64,000 bases of DNA from Clostridia bacterium (GTDB lineage: Bacteria; Bacillota; Clostridia; Christensenellales; Aristaeellaceae): the NCBI GenBank assembly GCA_017526525.1, contig JAFXRG010000019.1, positions 1 to 64,000 on the forward strand. The letters are read 5' to 3'. Below the pieces are notes generated by a model. The model did no database searches. It saw nothing but the letters and a program-made list of their open reading frames with translations, and was not told the origin of the DNA. This document shows, in pieces, positions 32,929 to 41,587 of this stretch. Each line of letters opens with the position of its first letter. Within the stretch, counting starts at the first letter, position 1. A program made the position numbers and the translations under genes.

Positions 32929-34122
32929 ATGACGGTTCTTGAAAGATTCCTGAAATATGTGAAGGTGGAAACCACCTCCTGTGAAGCCAACGAAGGGTGT
33001 CCTTCCACGCCGGGACAGAAGGTACTCGGGGAAATGCTGGCGGAAGAAATGCGCGGCATGGGAATTGCAGACGCGGAAATGGATGAATTCGGATATGTAT
33101 ACGGAACCATTCCGGCAAAGGGCGGAGAAGGGAAGCCGGCGATCGGACTGATTGCCCATATGGATACGTCTGACGGCGTAAAAGGGCCGACCAATCCGCA
33201 GCTGATACGGAACTATGACGGAAAGGCGATTGTCCTGAAAAACGGCGTGGTGATTGACGGGTTTGATTTTCTGCCGGAACTGAAAGGTATGGACCTGGTG
33301 GTGACTGCCGGGGATTCCGTGCTTGGGGCGGACGACAAGGCGGGTGTGGCGGAAATCATGACACTGTGCGAACGCCTGATGGCACCGGATGCGCCGGAAC
33401 ACGGAAAAATCTGCATAGCCTTTACCCCGGACGAGGAGATCGGCCGCGGCGCGGACCGTTTTGACGTCAGGCGTTTCGGCGCTGATTTCGGATACACTGT
33501 GGACGGAGGCCGGCTGGGAGAGGTGGAATACGAGTGCTTCAACGCCGCTTCCTGCCGGGTAAAGGTGCACGGGGTGAACATTCATCCGGGCAGCGCCAAA
33601 AACCAGATGAAAAACGCGTCCCTGATCGCCATGGAGTTTGCCGGGATGCTGCCGGCCTGGGAACGTCCGGAACACACAGAGGGATACGAAGGCTTTTATC
33701 ACCTGACCGGGATGAAGGGGGACGAGGAGGAAGCAGAGCTTAATTACATCCTCCGGGACCACAGCACGGCTGTTTTCGAGGAACGGAAGGCAAGTGTTCA
33801 GCGGATCGGAACGTATCTGAATGAACGCTACGGCGCGGGCACTGTGGAAGTGCTTGTAAAAGATTCCTACCGGAATATGCGGGAAATTGTTGAGCAGTTC
33901 CCGGAAATACTGGAACGGGCCAAACAGGCTTTTTGCGGGGAAGGGATTGAACCCATTGTAAAACCGATCCGCGGGGGGACGGACGGAGCCAGACTGTCCT
34001 TCATGGGGCTGCCGTGCCCCAACCTTTCCACCGGCGGATTCAATTTTCACGGACGGAAGGAACTGATTCCCGTTCAGGCCATGGAAAAAATGACGGAAGT
34101 GCTGATGCGCCTGATCCGTTAA
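32929..34122 (+). CDS. pepT: Peptidase T (tripeptide aminopeptidase)
   Basis: The 397-residue M20B metallopeptidase removes the N-terminal residue of tripeptides in the cytosol. Zinc ligands and catalytic residues are visible in AHMDTSD, GADDKAGVAEIM, TPDEEIGRG and YTVDGG, and the C-terminal FNFHGRKELIP gives the last His. GVNIHPGSAKNQMKNA is the dimerisation-domain signature of peptidase T. Length is typical (about 405). GGAGGAAAG lies upstream. Confidence 0.96.
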   Translation: MTVLERFLKYVKVETTSCEANEGCPSTPGQKVLGEMLAEEMRGMGIADAEMDEFGYVYGTIPAKGGEGKPAIGLIAHMDTSDGVKGPTNPQLIRNYDGKAIVLKNGVVIDGFDFLPELKGMDLVVTAGDSVLGADDKAGVAEIMTLCERLMAPDAPEHGKICIAFTPDEEIGRGADRFDVRRFGADFGYTVDGGRLGEVEYECFNAASCRVKVHGVNIHPGSAKNQMKNASLIAMEFAGMLPAWERPEHTEGYEGFYHLTGMKGDEEEAELNYILRDHSTAVFEERKASVQRIGTYLNERYGAGTVEVLVKDSYRNMREIVEQFPEILERAKQAFCGEGIEPIVKPIRGGTDGARLSFMGLPCPNLSTGGFNFHGRKELIPVQAMEKMTEVLMRLIR

Positions 34123-34273
34123 TACGGGGAAAACGATTGCCTGGTATTGCAGGATATGTTAAAATATACCAGAATCAACAAAAATCAGCCCGGAACAACG
34201 GGCGTTAAAAAGGACATAGAAAAAATTGCCTGCGTCCGCCTGGAAAACAGCCCGCGCCGAGAACAACCGGAAA

Positions 34274-34462
34274 GCGAAAATCCTCGGCCTGACCGGAATG
34301 ATTATTGCCATGACGGCCAATGTGTTTGATGAAGATGTGGAACGTTCCCTGCAGGCAGGGATGAATGCGCATCTGTCCAAGCCCGTGGTGCCGGAAATCA
34401 TGTATAAAACCATCGGCGGACTGATTGCGCAGCATCAGGACGCTTCCGGAGATAATTACTGA
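34274..34462 (+). pseudogene. Remnant of a response-regulator receiver domain
   Basis: The frame encodes KILGLTGMIIAMTANVFDED, then the tail RSLQAGMNAHLSKPVVPEIM. This is the last third of a hybrid-kinase receiver domain, including the Thr (TAN) and Lys (SKP) of the phosphorylation site, but without the acidic pocket or the phospho-accepting Asp. No upstream part is found in 34123-34273. It is a decayed end of a hybrid histidine kinase gene. Confidence 0.8.
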
Positions 34463-34935
34463 ACGACAATCCGGTCAACTTCCTCTTCCGACGGCTCTTC
34501 AAACAATGATTCTGTTTTTTTCAGGAGTCCTTCGTCCACCTCATAGGCGGAAGGCTCCTGTTTATTGATTTCCGCATTTCTTTTTGAGATGCGGCGTTCC
34601 CATTCGGATGGGGAAAGCTTCAGATAATGAATTTCGTTTGCAATATGGTTTTCATTCCAGAAGGCCCGGAGGCGGGATCTCTGGGCTTTCGTCCACAGAC
34701 CCCAGTCCAGAATCACGTCTGTTCCGGCGGACAGGATTTGCAGGGCCAGGGAAAGAAGGTATTTTTCTGCCCGGAGGGCATAAATGTCATGCAGGTCTCC
34801 GGCTCCTTCCGGAAAAAGAGAGAGGGTGATTTCATCAATGGAAAGAATCACAGCGCCAAGTTCATCCCGCAGGGTGCGGGCATAGGTGCTTTTACCGCAG
34901 CAGATTTTTCCGCAGGTCATAACGACTTTTGCCAT
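34456..34935 (-). CDS. P-loop ATP-binding protein, kinase-like
   Basis: The 159-residue protein belongs to the AAA_33/zeta-like small-molecule or nucleotide kinase group. The Walker A is GKICCGKSTYAR (from residue 9), followed by a strand and Asp (VILSIDE) and VILDWGLW. A lid helix with WERRISKRN completes the pattern. The substrate is unknown; zeta toxins, aminoglycoside and nucleoside kinases share the fold, but no antitoxin gene is adjacent. The gene overlaps the receiver remnant by a few bases at its 3' end. Confidence 0.82.
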   Translation of the reverse strand: MAKVVMTCGKICCGKSTYARTLRDELGAVILSIDEITLSLFPEGAGDLHDIYALRAEKYLLSLALQILSAGTDVILDWGLWTKAQRSRLRAFWNENHIANEIHYLKLSPSEWERRISKRNAEINKQEPSAYEVDEGLLKKTESLFEEPSEEEVDRIVVQ

Positions 34936-35000
34936 ATGGATTTCCTCCGATTCGCAAATGACGGTACATCAAGGATTTTGATATCCGGAAAAGATTTTAA

Positions 35001-35054
35001 CGGTTTGCCGGACAAAACGCAAACCGCACGGTGTTCCGCTTCGGCAGGAAGCGG
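35001..35054. repeat. Two perfect inverted repeats in the divergent intergenic region
   Basis: CGGTTTGC (35001-35008) pairs with GCAAACCG (35019-35026), and CCGCTTC (35036-35042) with GAAGCGG (35048-35054). They sit upstream of the importer promoter, between divergent genes. They may be operators or a hairpin pair; no T tract follows directly. Confidence 0.45.
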
Positions 35055-35087
35055 CCGCAAAAGAATCCTTTTTTCCCGGGCAAACTG

Positions 35088-35117
35088 TTGCAAAATGAAA
35101 AGGGAGTGTAGTAAAAT
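35088..35117 (+). promoter_or_regulatory. Promoter of the FbpABC-type importer
   Basis: TTGCAA (35088-35093) and TAAAAT (35112-35117) with 18-bp spacing. Confidence 0.68.
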
Positions 35118-35173
35118 AGAGACAACAAAAAAACGGACAGAGCGGTCCGCAAAAACACAAGGAGGGTATTTCC

Positions 35174-36202
35174 ATGAAGAAACTGTTTGCCATGTTCCTG
35201 GCGCTTGCAATGGTCCTGAGCGTCGGCGCTGCACTGAGTGAGGAAGCCCGCGTGCTGAACATCTGCACCCCCAACAGTGACGGTTTGCGTTCCATTTATC
35301 CGCTGTTTGAGGAAACCACGGGGATCAAGATCAATTCCGAATCCCTCGGCACCGGTGACTGCATGGCCAGAATCAAAGGGGAAAAAGAACAGGAATACTG
35401 CTCTTTTGACCTGATGTACGGCGGAAGCCTTGCCAACTACGTAGCCAATGCGGATCTTTTCCAGGACTACTATTCTCCCGAAGATGAGTTCCTGATGGAA
35501 GCCTATCGGAACAAGCTGGGTTTTTGCACCAACTATACGGTGGACGGCAGTGTGCTGCTGGTGAACGATGACATTCTGAAGGAACTGGGCATTGAGGTTA
35601 AGGGCTATGCCGATCTGCTCCAGCCGGAACTGAAAGGCCGGATCGTTTCTGCTGATCCTTCTGCTTCTTCCTCCGCCTTCTGCCAGCTGACGAACTGGCT
35701 GCTGGTGATGGGCGAAGGCGAGACGGCCGCGGAAAAATATGAAAGCGAAGCGGCCTGGAAATACACCGAAGACCTGCTGAAGGGCCAGGATGTGAAGCTG
35801 ACATCCGGTTCTTCCGCGGTATACAAGGGAGTCATCGGCGGAGAATATGCTGTCGGACTGACCTACGAAGATCCCTGCGTCACCATGATCAAGGATGGCG
35901 CAACGAATGTTCACATCGTATATCCGGTGGAAGGAACGGTATTCCTGCCGGCACAGATCGGTATTCCGAAGAATGCGGAGCACGTTGAAGAGGCGCAGGC
36001 ATTTATTGACTTCATGCTGTCCGAAACGGCACAGAAGTTCCTGGCGGAAAAGACCACCAGCCGGAATATCCGGCCTGTGGAATACACAAACGAGGACATG
36101 ACGCCCCTGGCGGATATTTTCCTGGCTTACGAAGACAGTGAATACGTGATTGCCCATACAGCGGATCTGAAGACCAAGGTTGCCGATATCATCAACAAGT
36201 AA
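35174..36202 (+). CDS. ABC importer substrate-binding protein (FbpA/PhnS-like)
   Basis: The 342-residue protein starts with a signal peptide (MKKLFAMFLALAMVLSVGAALS) with no lipobox Cys. The mature part is a class II periplasmic-type binding protein: LNICTPNSDGLRSIYPLFEE, FDLMYGGSLANY, DPSASSSAFCQLTNWL and the C-terminal AQAFIDFMLSETAQKFLAE. This subfamily binds ferric iron, phosphonate or polyamine-like ligands; the ligand cannot be told. AAGGAGGG lies 7 bases upstream. The ATPase and double permease follow, with a hairpin after this gene. Confidence 0.9.
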   Translation: MKKLFAMFLALAMVLSVGAALSEEARVLNICTPNSDGLRSIYPLFEETTGIKINSESLGTGDCMARIKGEKEQEYCSFDLMYGGSLANYVANADLFQDYYSPEDEFLMEAYRNKLGFCTNYTVDGSVLLVNDDILKELGIEVKGYADLLQPELKGRIVSADPSASSSAFCQLTNWLLVMGEGETAAEKYESEAAWKYTEDLLKGQDVKLTSGSSAVYKGVIGGEYAVGLTYEDPCVTMIKDGATNVHIVYPVEGTVFLPAQIGIPKNAEHVEEAQAFIDFMLSETAQKFLAEKTTSRNIRPVEYTNEDMTPLADIFLAYEDSEYVIAHTADLKTKVADIINK

Positions 36203-36217
36203 TTCCTTTGGTTTCTC

Positions 36218-36252
36218 GGTGCGCAACCGGTGATCCGGTTGCGCACCGGCTT
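36218..36252 (+). terminator. Intercistronic terminator after the binding-protein gene
   Basis: GGTGCGCAACCGG pairs perfectly with CCGGTTGCGCACC, followed by GGCTTTTAT. It lies between the binding protein and the ATPase and probably lets the binding protein be made in excess of the transporter. Confidence 0.8.
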
Positions 36253-36296
36253 TTATCCTCCACTTTTAAATACATTCTGAAAGGACAGCGGCAAAG

Positions 36297-37400
36297 ATGA
36301 GTGTTGCAATTCATTTTGATCATGTGGTCAAGAAATACGGCAATAATACGATTATTCCCGATTTAAGCCTGGATGTAAAGGAAGGGGAATTCTTTACCCT
36401 GCTGGGGCCTTCAGGCTGCGGGAAAACCACCCTGCTGCGGATGGTGGCCGGCTTTAACACCATTGAGGGCGGAACCATTTCCTTTGACAAGCAGGTGATC
36501 AACGATATTGCACCGGCGAAAAGGAATATCGGCATGGTTTTTCAGAATTACGCGGTATTTCCCCATATGACCGTACGACAGAATGTAGAATTCGGTCTGA
36601 AAAACCGAAAACTGCCCAAGGATGAAATCAACACACGGGTGAATGAGATTCTTGAAACAGTCAAAATCACCGAATATGCCAACCGGCTTCCGGAACGGCT
36701 TTCCGGAGGACAGCAGCAGCGGGTGGCACTGGCCCGCGCCATCGTGATCCGTCCGAATCTGCTGCTGATGGATGAACCGCTTTCAAACCTGGATGCCAAG
36801 CTGCGGATTGAGATGAGAAACGCGATCAAAACGATTCAGAATGAAGTGGGGATTACGACGATTTATGTGACCCATGACCAGGAAGAAGCCATGGCTGTTT
36901 CGGACCGCATTGCCGTCATGAACAGCGGCGTGATTCAGCATGTTTCCACTCCGAAATCCATTTATCAGCGGCCGAGCAACCTGTTTGTCGCCAATTTCAT
37001 CGGTCACAGCAACACGCTGAACGCGAAGGCGGACGGACAAAAGGGGACGCTGACATTCGAAAACGGATATTCCATGCCCTATGAATACTTTGCTTCACCC
37101 GATACCCGGGGGGATGTGAAGGTTTCCGTACGGCCGGAGGAATTCATCATTCAGGCAGAAGGGAACCCCGGCGTGAAGGCTGTTGTGAAATCCAGCATAT
37201 TCCTGGGGCTGATGACCACATATTTTGTTGAACTATTCAACGGGGAACTGGTGGAAATTACGGAAAAGAGTTCCATTTCCAGCATCATTCCCAACGGAAC
37301 AGCCATCAGCCTGGGCTTTGAGGCGGAAAAAATCAACGTATTTACTGTTGATGGCGCAAAGAGCCTGACAAAGGGGGTACTGGATGATGCGCACACCTGA
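36297..37400 (+). CDS. ABC importer ATP-binding protein (FbpC/PotA-like)
   Basis: The 367-residue ATPase has Walker A GPSGCGKTT (from residue 39), Q-loop MVFQNYAVFPH, signature LSGGQQQRVALARAI, Walker B LLLMDEPLSNLD and switch His (YVTHDQEEAM). A C-terminal TOBE-type domain (about 245-367) regulates or binds ligand, as in FbpC and PotA. It powers the permease encoded just downstream; the two genes overlap by 17 bp. Confidence 0.95.
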   Translation: MSVAIHFDHVVKKYGNNTIIPDLSLDVKEGEFFTLLGPSGCGKTTLLRMVAGFNTIEGGTISFDKQVINDIAPAKRNIGMVFQNYAVFPHMTVRQNVEFGLKNRKLPKDEINTRVNEILETVKITEYANRLPERLSGGQQQRVALARAIVIRPNLLLMDEPLSNLDAKLRIEMRNAIKTIQNEVGITTIYVTHDQEEAMAVSDRIAVMNSGVIQHVSTPKSIYQRPSNLFVANFIGHSNTLNAKADGQKGTLTFENGYSMPYEYFASPDTRGDVKVSVRPEEFIIQAEGNPGVKAVVKSSIFLGLMTTYFVELFNGELVEITEKSSISSIIPNGTAISLGFEAEKINVFTVDGAKSLTKGVLDDAHT

Positions 37401-39393
37401 TGGGATTCGCCCGCGAAAGAAAAAAACCGGCATAATGCTGCTGGGACTTCTGCTGCTGGTAGCGGGCATTGTGCTGGCTGCATGCGGAATCATGGGGAAG
37501 AGCCAGACGGATTATTACGCCCGGAAAACAAAGCTTCCCGCCGGAGAATGGATTGATTATGCCACCGGAAAAACACCGGCGCCCGAACTGGGCGAGGAAG
37601 ATTACAAAGGCCGGAACCTGACGGCCTCCGGAAGAAGCAAGCAGACGGTGCTTGAACAGCTGGAAAAGGTAACGCAGTTTGACAAGGTTATCATGCCCAT
37701 GTGGATTCCGTTTGTCATTCTCGGGGCAGCAATGCTTGTTCTGGGCGCGTTCCTGCTGATCCGGAACGATGTATGGCCTATGGTAACGGTTCTTGCCATC
37801 ATTTTCTATCTGGTATTTTTGATATATCCCCTGTATATGCTGCTGCGGCAGGCCCTGCTGAACAGCGAAGGGCAGCTGTCCTTTGAGGTGTATGAGAAAA
37901 TATTCAGCAAGGCTTATTACAGCAATGCCATCTGGCATTCCCTGCTGATTTCTGCTGTGGTGACGCTGATTTCCGTTCTGATTGCCACCCCGATGGCTTA
38001 CATTATGTCCACCATGAAAATCCGGGGAGCCGGGGTGCTCCGGATTCTGATCCTGGTTTCCTCCATGTCCGCCCCTTTTATCGGCGCATATGCCTGGATT
38101 CAGCTGTGCGGAAGAAACGGTGTTCTGACAAACCTGCTGGCGCAGATCGGAATCAATATCGGAGATATTTACGGATTCAAAGGCTGCGTCATTGTCATGA
38201 GTTTCCAGCTGTACAGCCTGGTATTCATGTTTATTTCCGGTGCTTTCAAGAGCATGGACAACAGCCTGATTGAAGCCAGCGAAAGCCTCGGCTGTGCCGG
38301 AATCCGGAAGATATTCAAGGTGGTTTTGCCGCTGATGCTGCCCACGCTGCTTGCGGGAGCCCTGCTGGTGTTTATGCGGGCTTTTGCGGACTACGGCACA
38401 CCCATGCTGATCGGTGAAAACTATATTACCCTGCCGGTGCTGGTATACAAGGAATTCTTCAGCGAACTGGGAGGTTCGGAAAACCTGGCCGCGGCAATTT
38501 CCGTGATTGCCATTCTTATTACCACAGGCGTTTTCCTGCTGCAGAAATATATTGCCAACCGGAAAGTGTTTTCCATCAACGCCCTTCATCCGGTAGAAGC
38601 CAAGAAGGCTCACGGTGTAAAAAACATTCTGGCGCATGTATACTGTTACGTCATGGTAGGAATTGCGATCATGCCGCAGTGCCTGGTGATTTTCAATTCT
38701 TTCCGCAATACCAGCGGGCGGATGTTTGCGGAGGGCTTCTCCCTGAAAAGCTATGCGGAAGCATTCAATACCGTCAGTAACTCCATCTGGATGACTTATC
38801 TGATGTCTTCCATATCCATTGTCTGTATAGTGATCATCGCCTGTATGATCGCGTATCTGGTGGTGAGACGCCGCAATGTTTTCAACGCTTCTGTCGATGT
38901 GATGAGCATGTTCCCGGAAACCGTGGCCGGATCCATTCTCGGCATTGCGCTGCTGACCGCGTTCAACAAACGGCCGCTGCTGCTTTCCGGCGGTATGTTC
39001 ATTATGATTCTGAGCTATACGATCCGACGGCTGCCCTATACCGTACGGTCCTCTGCCGCAATTTTGCGGAATATCTCTCCCAGTATTGAAGAAGCCGCGG
39101 TAAGCCTGGGCACCGGGAGCGCCAAGACCTTTTTCCGGATTACCACGCCGATGATGATGCCGGGCGTTATTTCCGGCGCTATCCTGAGCTGGATCATGAT
39201 CATCACCGAGCTGTCCACTTCCATAATTCTGTATAATCCAAGCACCAAGACCATGACATTGGAAATCTACAGCCAGGTCATCCGCGGAAACGACGGGGTC
39301 GCCTCAGCTATTTCCGCTATTCTGACCTTCTCGACGGTGATTGCGCTGGCACTGTTCTTCAAACTCAGCGGAAAAAAGGAAATATCCATGTAG
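37384..39393 (+). CDS. Fused double-domain ABC permease (FbpB-like)
   Basis: The 669-residue permease has two BPD_transp_1 halves in one chain. The first EAA loop is EASESLGCAGIRKIFKVVLPLM and the second is EEAAVSLGTGSAKTFFRITTPMM (split by a few residues), each contacting the ATPase. An extra N-terminal helix (IMLLGLLLLVAGIVLAACGI) and about 70 exposed residues come before the first half. The layout matches FbpB/SfuB-type permeases. AAAGGGGGTACTGG precedes the tandem ATGs at 37384 and 37387. Confidence 0.93.
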   Translation: MMRTPDGIRPRKKKTGIMLLGLLLLVAGIVLAACGIMGKSQTDYYARKTKLPAGEWIDYATGKTPAPELGEEDYKGRNLTASGRSKQTVLEQLEKVTQFDKVIMPMWIPFVILGAAMLVLGAFLLIRNDVWPMVTVLAIIFYLVFLIYPLYMLLRQALLNSEGQLSFEVYEKIFSKAYYSNAIWHSLLISAVVTLISVLIATPMAYIMSTMKIRGAGVLRILILVSSMSAPFIGAYAWIQLCGRNGVLTNLLAQIGINIGDIYGFKGCVIVMSFQLYSLVFMFISGAFKSMDNSLIEASESLGCAGIRKIFKVVLPLMLPTLLAGALLVFMRAFADYGTPMLIGENYITLPVLVYKEFFSELGGSENLAAAISVIAILITTGVFLLQKYIANRKVFSINALHPVEAKKAHGVKNILAHVYCYVMVGIAIMPQCLVIFNSFRNTSGRMFAEGFSLKSYAEAFNTVSNSIWMTYLMSSISIVCIVIIACMIAYLVVRRRNVFNASVDVMSMFPETVAGSILGIALLTAFNKRPLLLSGGMFIMILSYTIRRLPYTVRSSAAILRNISPSIEEAAVSLGTGSAKTFFRITTPMMMPGVISGAILSWIMIITELSTSIILYNPSTKTMTLEIYSQVIRGNDGVASAISAILTFSTVIALALFFKLSGKKEISM

Positions 39394-39424
39394 CTGTCTG
39401 GTTTCCGATTCAATGGAACGTCTG

Positions 39425-39454
39425 AAGGGCTGTCTCAAAAGTGAGACAGCCCTT
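39425..39454 (+). terminator. Terminator of the importer operon
   Basis: AAGGGCTGTCTCA pairs perfectly with TGAGACAGCCCTT around a 4-nt loop, followed by TATG. It can also act on the minus strand (TTT tract). Confidence 0.85.
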
Positions 39455-39549
39455 TATGATGGTTTGAACCCGGGAATCTTTTTATGATGATCTGTTTGAT
39501 CTGCCTGGTCAGTATGAAGTATCTGCAGGAATCGATTCAAAGAATATGA

Positions 39550-40350
39550 TTATGCCTGAATGCGGCCACGTAGAACCTGCAGATATTCGGAAGGAAGTTC
39601 GCCGATTTCCTTCAGGAAAGCGCGGCGGAAGGTCCGCATGTTGGAATAGCCGCAGGCATCGGAAATCATGGTGAGGGTATAATCCGAATCCCGCATCAGG
39701 AGCCGGGCTTTTGCGATGCGGTTGGCGTTGATGAACTGGCGGAAATTGATATGCAGTTTTTCCGCGAAGAAGTGGGACAGATGGGAGGCACTGATGCCCA
39801 GCGCATGGGAAGCGCTTTCCAGGGTAATCTCATCACAGGCGTGATCGGAAATATACCGCATGATCCGGTAACCGAGCCCGCGGTCGCTGTAATCGTAAAC
39901 GGGATGATAGGAAAGCCGGTGCAGTGTTCCGGCCAGCAGCACATGGAGATATGCCACGGAGAGGGGAAGATCCTTTTCAAAGTTCAGCCGGTACAGACGG
40001 GAAACCGCCTCAACGGAATCTTCTGCGGCAGTGCCGGCGCAAAGAACGGGATGCTCCGGGGAGAGGGAATGAAAAGTGCTGTTGTATTCCGGAATGATAT
40101 CCGGCGGAAAAATTGCCACCAGGCCGGAGGAACCTTCACGGATTTCCTCATAGCTGTGAACGGTGAGGGGAAAGATGACCGCAATATCTCCCGGGGAAAG
40201 GGTATAATCCATTCCGTCAATGGTGATGTGCACGGAGCCGGAAAGAACGGCGAGGATTTCCGCCAGCTCATGCATGTGGAACGGGAAGGGATAATGTGTC
40301 ATTTCCCCGATAAAAAGATGCTCATCGCGATGTTCATAAAATGCGTTCAA
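39550..40350 (-). CDS. AraC-family transcriptional regulator with cupin domain
   Basis: The 266-residue protein has an N-terminal cupin sensor (FPFHMHELAEILAVLSGSVHI, then LSPGDIAVIFP). Its C-terminal double helix-turn-helix runs ITLESASHALGISASHLSHF to YTLTMISDACGYSNMRTFRR, followed by the AraC end EIGELPSEYL. It is divergent from the sugar-transport operon starting at 40631 and most likely senses a sugar and activates that operon. Confidence 0.93.
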   Translation of the reverse strand: MNAFYEHRDEHLFIGEMTHYPFPFHMHELAEILAVLSGSVHITIDGMDYTLSPGDIAVIFPLTVHSYEEIREGSSGLVAIFPPDIIPEYNSTFHSLSPEHPVLCAGTAAEDSVEAVSRLYRLNFEKDLPLSVAYLHVLLAGTLHRLSYHPVYDYSDRGLGYRIMRYISDHACDEITLESASHALGISASHLSHFFAEKLHINFRQFINANRIAKARLLMRDSDYTLTMISDACGYSNMRTFRRAFLKEIGELPSEYLQVLRGRIQA

Positions 40351-40449
40351 CGCATCTCATCCTTTCTGTACATTTCATGGGGTTTTTTGTCCGTGCTTTG
40401 GACAATAATCAGCACGTTCTGACTGATTATACACCAATTTTCACAAAAA

Positions 40450-40463
40450 AGAAATCGTTTGCA
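40450..40463 (-). promoter_or_regulatory. cre-like catabolite repression site
   Basis: The minus strand reads TGCAAACGATTTCT, which matches the CcpA consensus TGNAANCGNTNNCA at all fixed positions except the last. It lies between the AraC gene and the transport promoter. Confidence 0.6.
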
Positions 40464-40508
40464 CTCCATGGAAGGATATTTTTGTCCCCTTAAAGAAGGG
40501 AAATAGTA

Positions 40509-40537
40509 TTGTTCGGTTACATGATTCCTGTTATAAA
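40509..40537 (+). promoter_or_regulatory. Promoter of the sugar-transport operon
   Basis: TTGTTC (40509-40514) and TATAAA (40532-40537) with 17-bp spacing; the leader is about 88 nt. Confidence 0.65.
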
Positions 40538-40582
40538 TATGCATGAAAAAGGTTTGTACGCATAAAATTATGCAGCCTATCG

Positions 40583-40592
40583 GAAACGTTTC
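40583..40592. promoter_or_regulatory. LacI/CcpA-type palindromic operator
   Basis: GAAACGTTTC is a perfect 10-bp palindrome with the central CG typical of LacI/CcpA operators. It is placed downstream of the promoter, where binding would block transcription. Confidence 0.5.
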
Positions 40593-40630
40593 GATCCTTG
40601 AAGAATGAATCAGAAGAAGGGGGTGCGGAA

Positions 40631-41563
40631 ATGGAAAAACCGAATCGCCGGATCAACTACAAAAAACGGCGGTCCTATCAGGAATTCCTGTACATTCTTC
40701 CTTTCCTGATTCTTGTTGCACTGTTTTCCTATTTTCCGCTGTACGGATGGCGGTACGCGTTCCACGATTACCGTCCGCCGCTGCCGATTACCAGCGAAAA
40801 CTATGTCGGGTTCAAATGGTTCAACTACATTATTTCCAACCCGACACGGGTGAAGGACATCCTGCGGGTGCTGAGAAACACTTTTGCCATGAGCGGCATC
40901 AGCCTGCTGTTCTCCTGGTTTCCGATGATTTTTGCGGTGTTTCTCAATGAAATTCGCTGCAAACCCTACAGGAAGTTCGTCCAGACGGTTACCACCCTGC
41001 CGAATTTCATTTCCTGGGTTCTGGTGTTCTCGGTGGCCTTCAACCTGTTCGGTTCCTTCGGAGCGGTGAACAGCATACTGCAGGAGCTGGGATGGATTTC
41101 CAAGCCGATTTCCTTCCTGAAATCCTCCGAAAACGTCTGGTTCCGGATGTGGCTGTGGCTGACATGGAAGAACGCCGGATGGGCGGCCATCATTTACCTG
41201 GCCTCCATCACCGGAATTGACGAGCAGATGATGGAAGCCGCCAAGGTGGACGGGGCGACCCGGATGCAGATTATCTGGAACATCACGATTCCGAGCATTC
41301 TGCCGACTTTCTTCGTGATGGTCATGATGAACATCGCAAGCTTCCTGAACAACGGCATGGAGCAGTACTACGTATTCCAGAATGCCTTTAACCAGGATGC
41401 CATCGAGGTTCTGGATCTGTACGTTTACAACATCGCCACAAGCGGCACCGGCAACTATCCGCTTTCCACCGCCATCAGCATGCTGAAGAGCGTTGTGAGC
41501 GTCGTGCTGCTCTGCGGCGCCAACGGAATATCCAAACTGATCCGCGGAGAAACCTTCGTCTGA
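40631..41563 (+). CDS. CUT1 sugar ABC permease (LplB-like)
   Basis: The 310-residue permease has six membrane helices and the EAA loop EQMMEAAKVDGATRMQIIW followed by ITIPSILPT. It belongs to the LplB/YtcP-related group of CUT1 importers that take up oligosaccharides. GGGGGTGCGGAA precedes the ATG at 40631; the frame begins earlier with a TTG that lacks a site. It pairs with the next permease and the binding protein at 42582. The ATPase is not in the locus and is probably a shared MsmK-like subunit encoded elsewhere. Confidence 0.93.
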   Translation: MEKPNRRINYKKRRSYQEFLYILPFLILVALFSYFPLYGWRYAFHDYRPPLPITSENYVGFKWFNYIISNPTRVKDILRVLRNTFAMSGISLLFSWFPMIFAVFLNEIRCKPYRKFVQTVTTLPNFISWVLVFSVAFNLFGSFGAVNSILQELGWISKPISFLKSSENVWFRMWLWLTWKNAGWAAIIYLASITGIDEQMMEAAKVDGATRMQIIWNITIPSILPTFFVMVMMNIASFLNNGMEQYYVFQNAFNQDAIEVLDLYVYNIATSGTGNYPLSTAISMLKSVVSVVLLCGANGISKLIRGETFV

Positions 41564-41587
41564 TCCCAAAAAAGGAGGTGAAACACA

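Noticed and set aside
34456..34935. Zeta-type toxin of a toxin-antitoxin pair
   Set aside because: The fold fits, but no small antitoxin gene is next to it and the adjacent sequence is a receiver-domain remnant.
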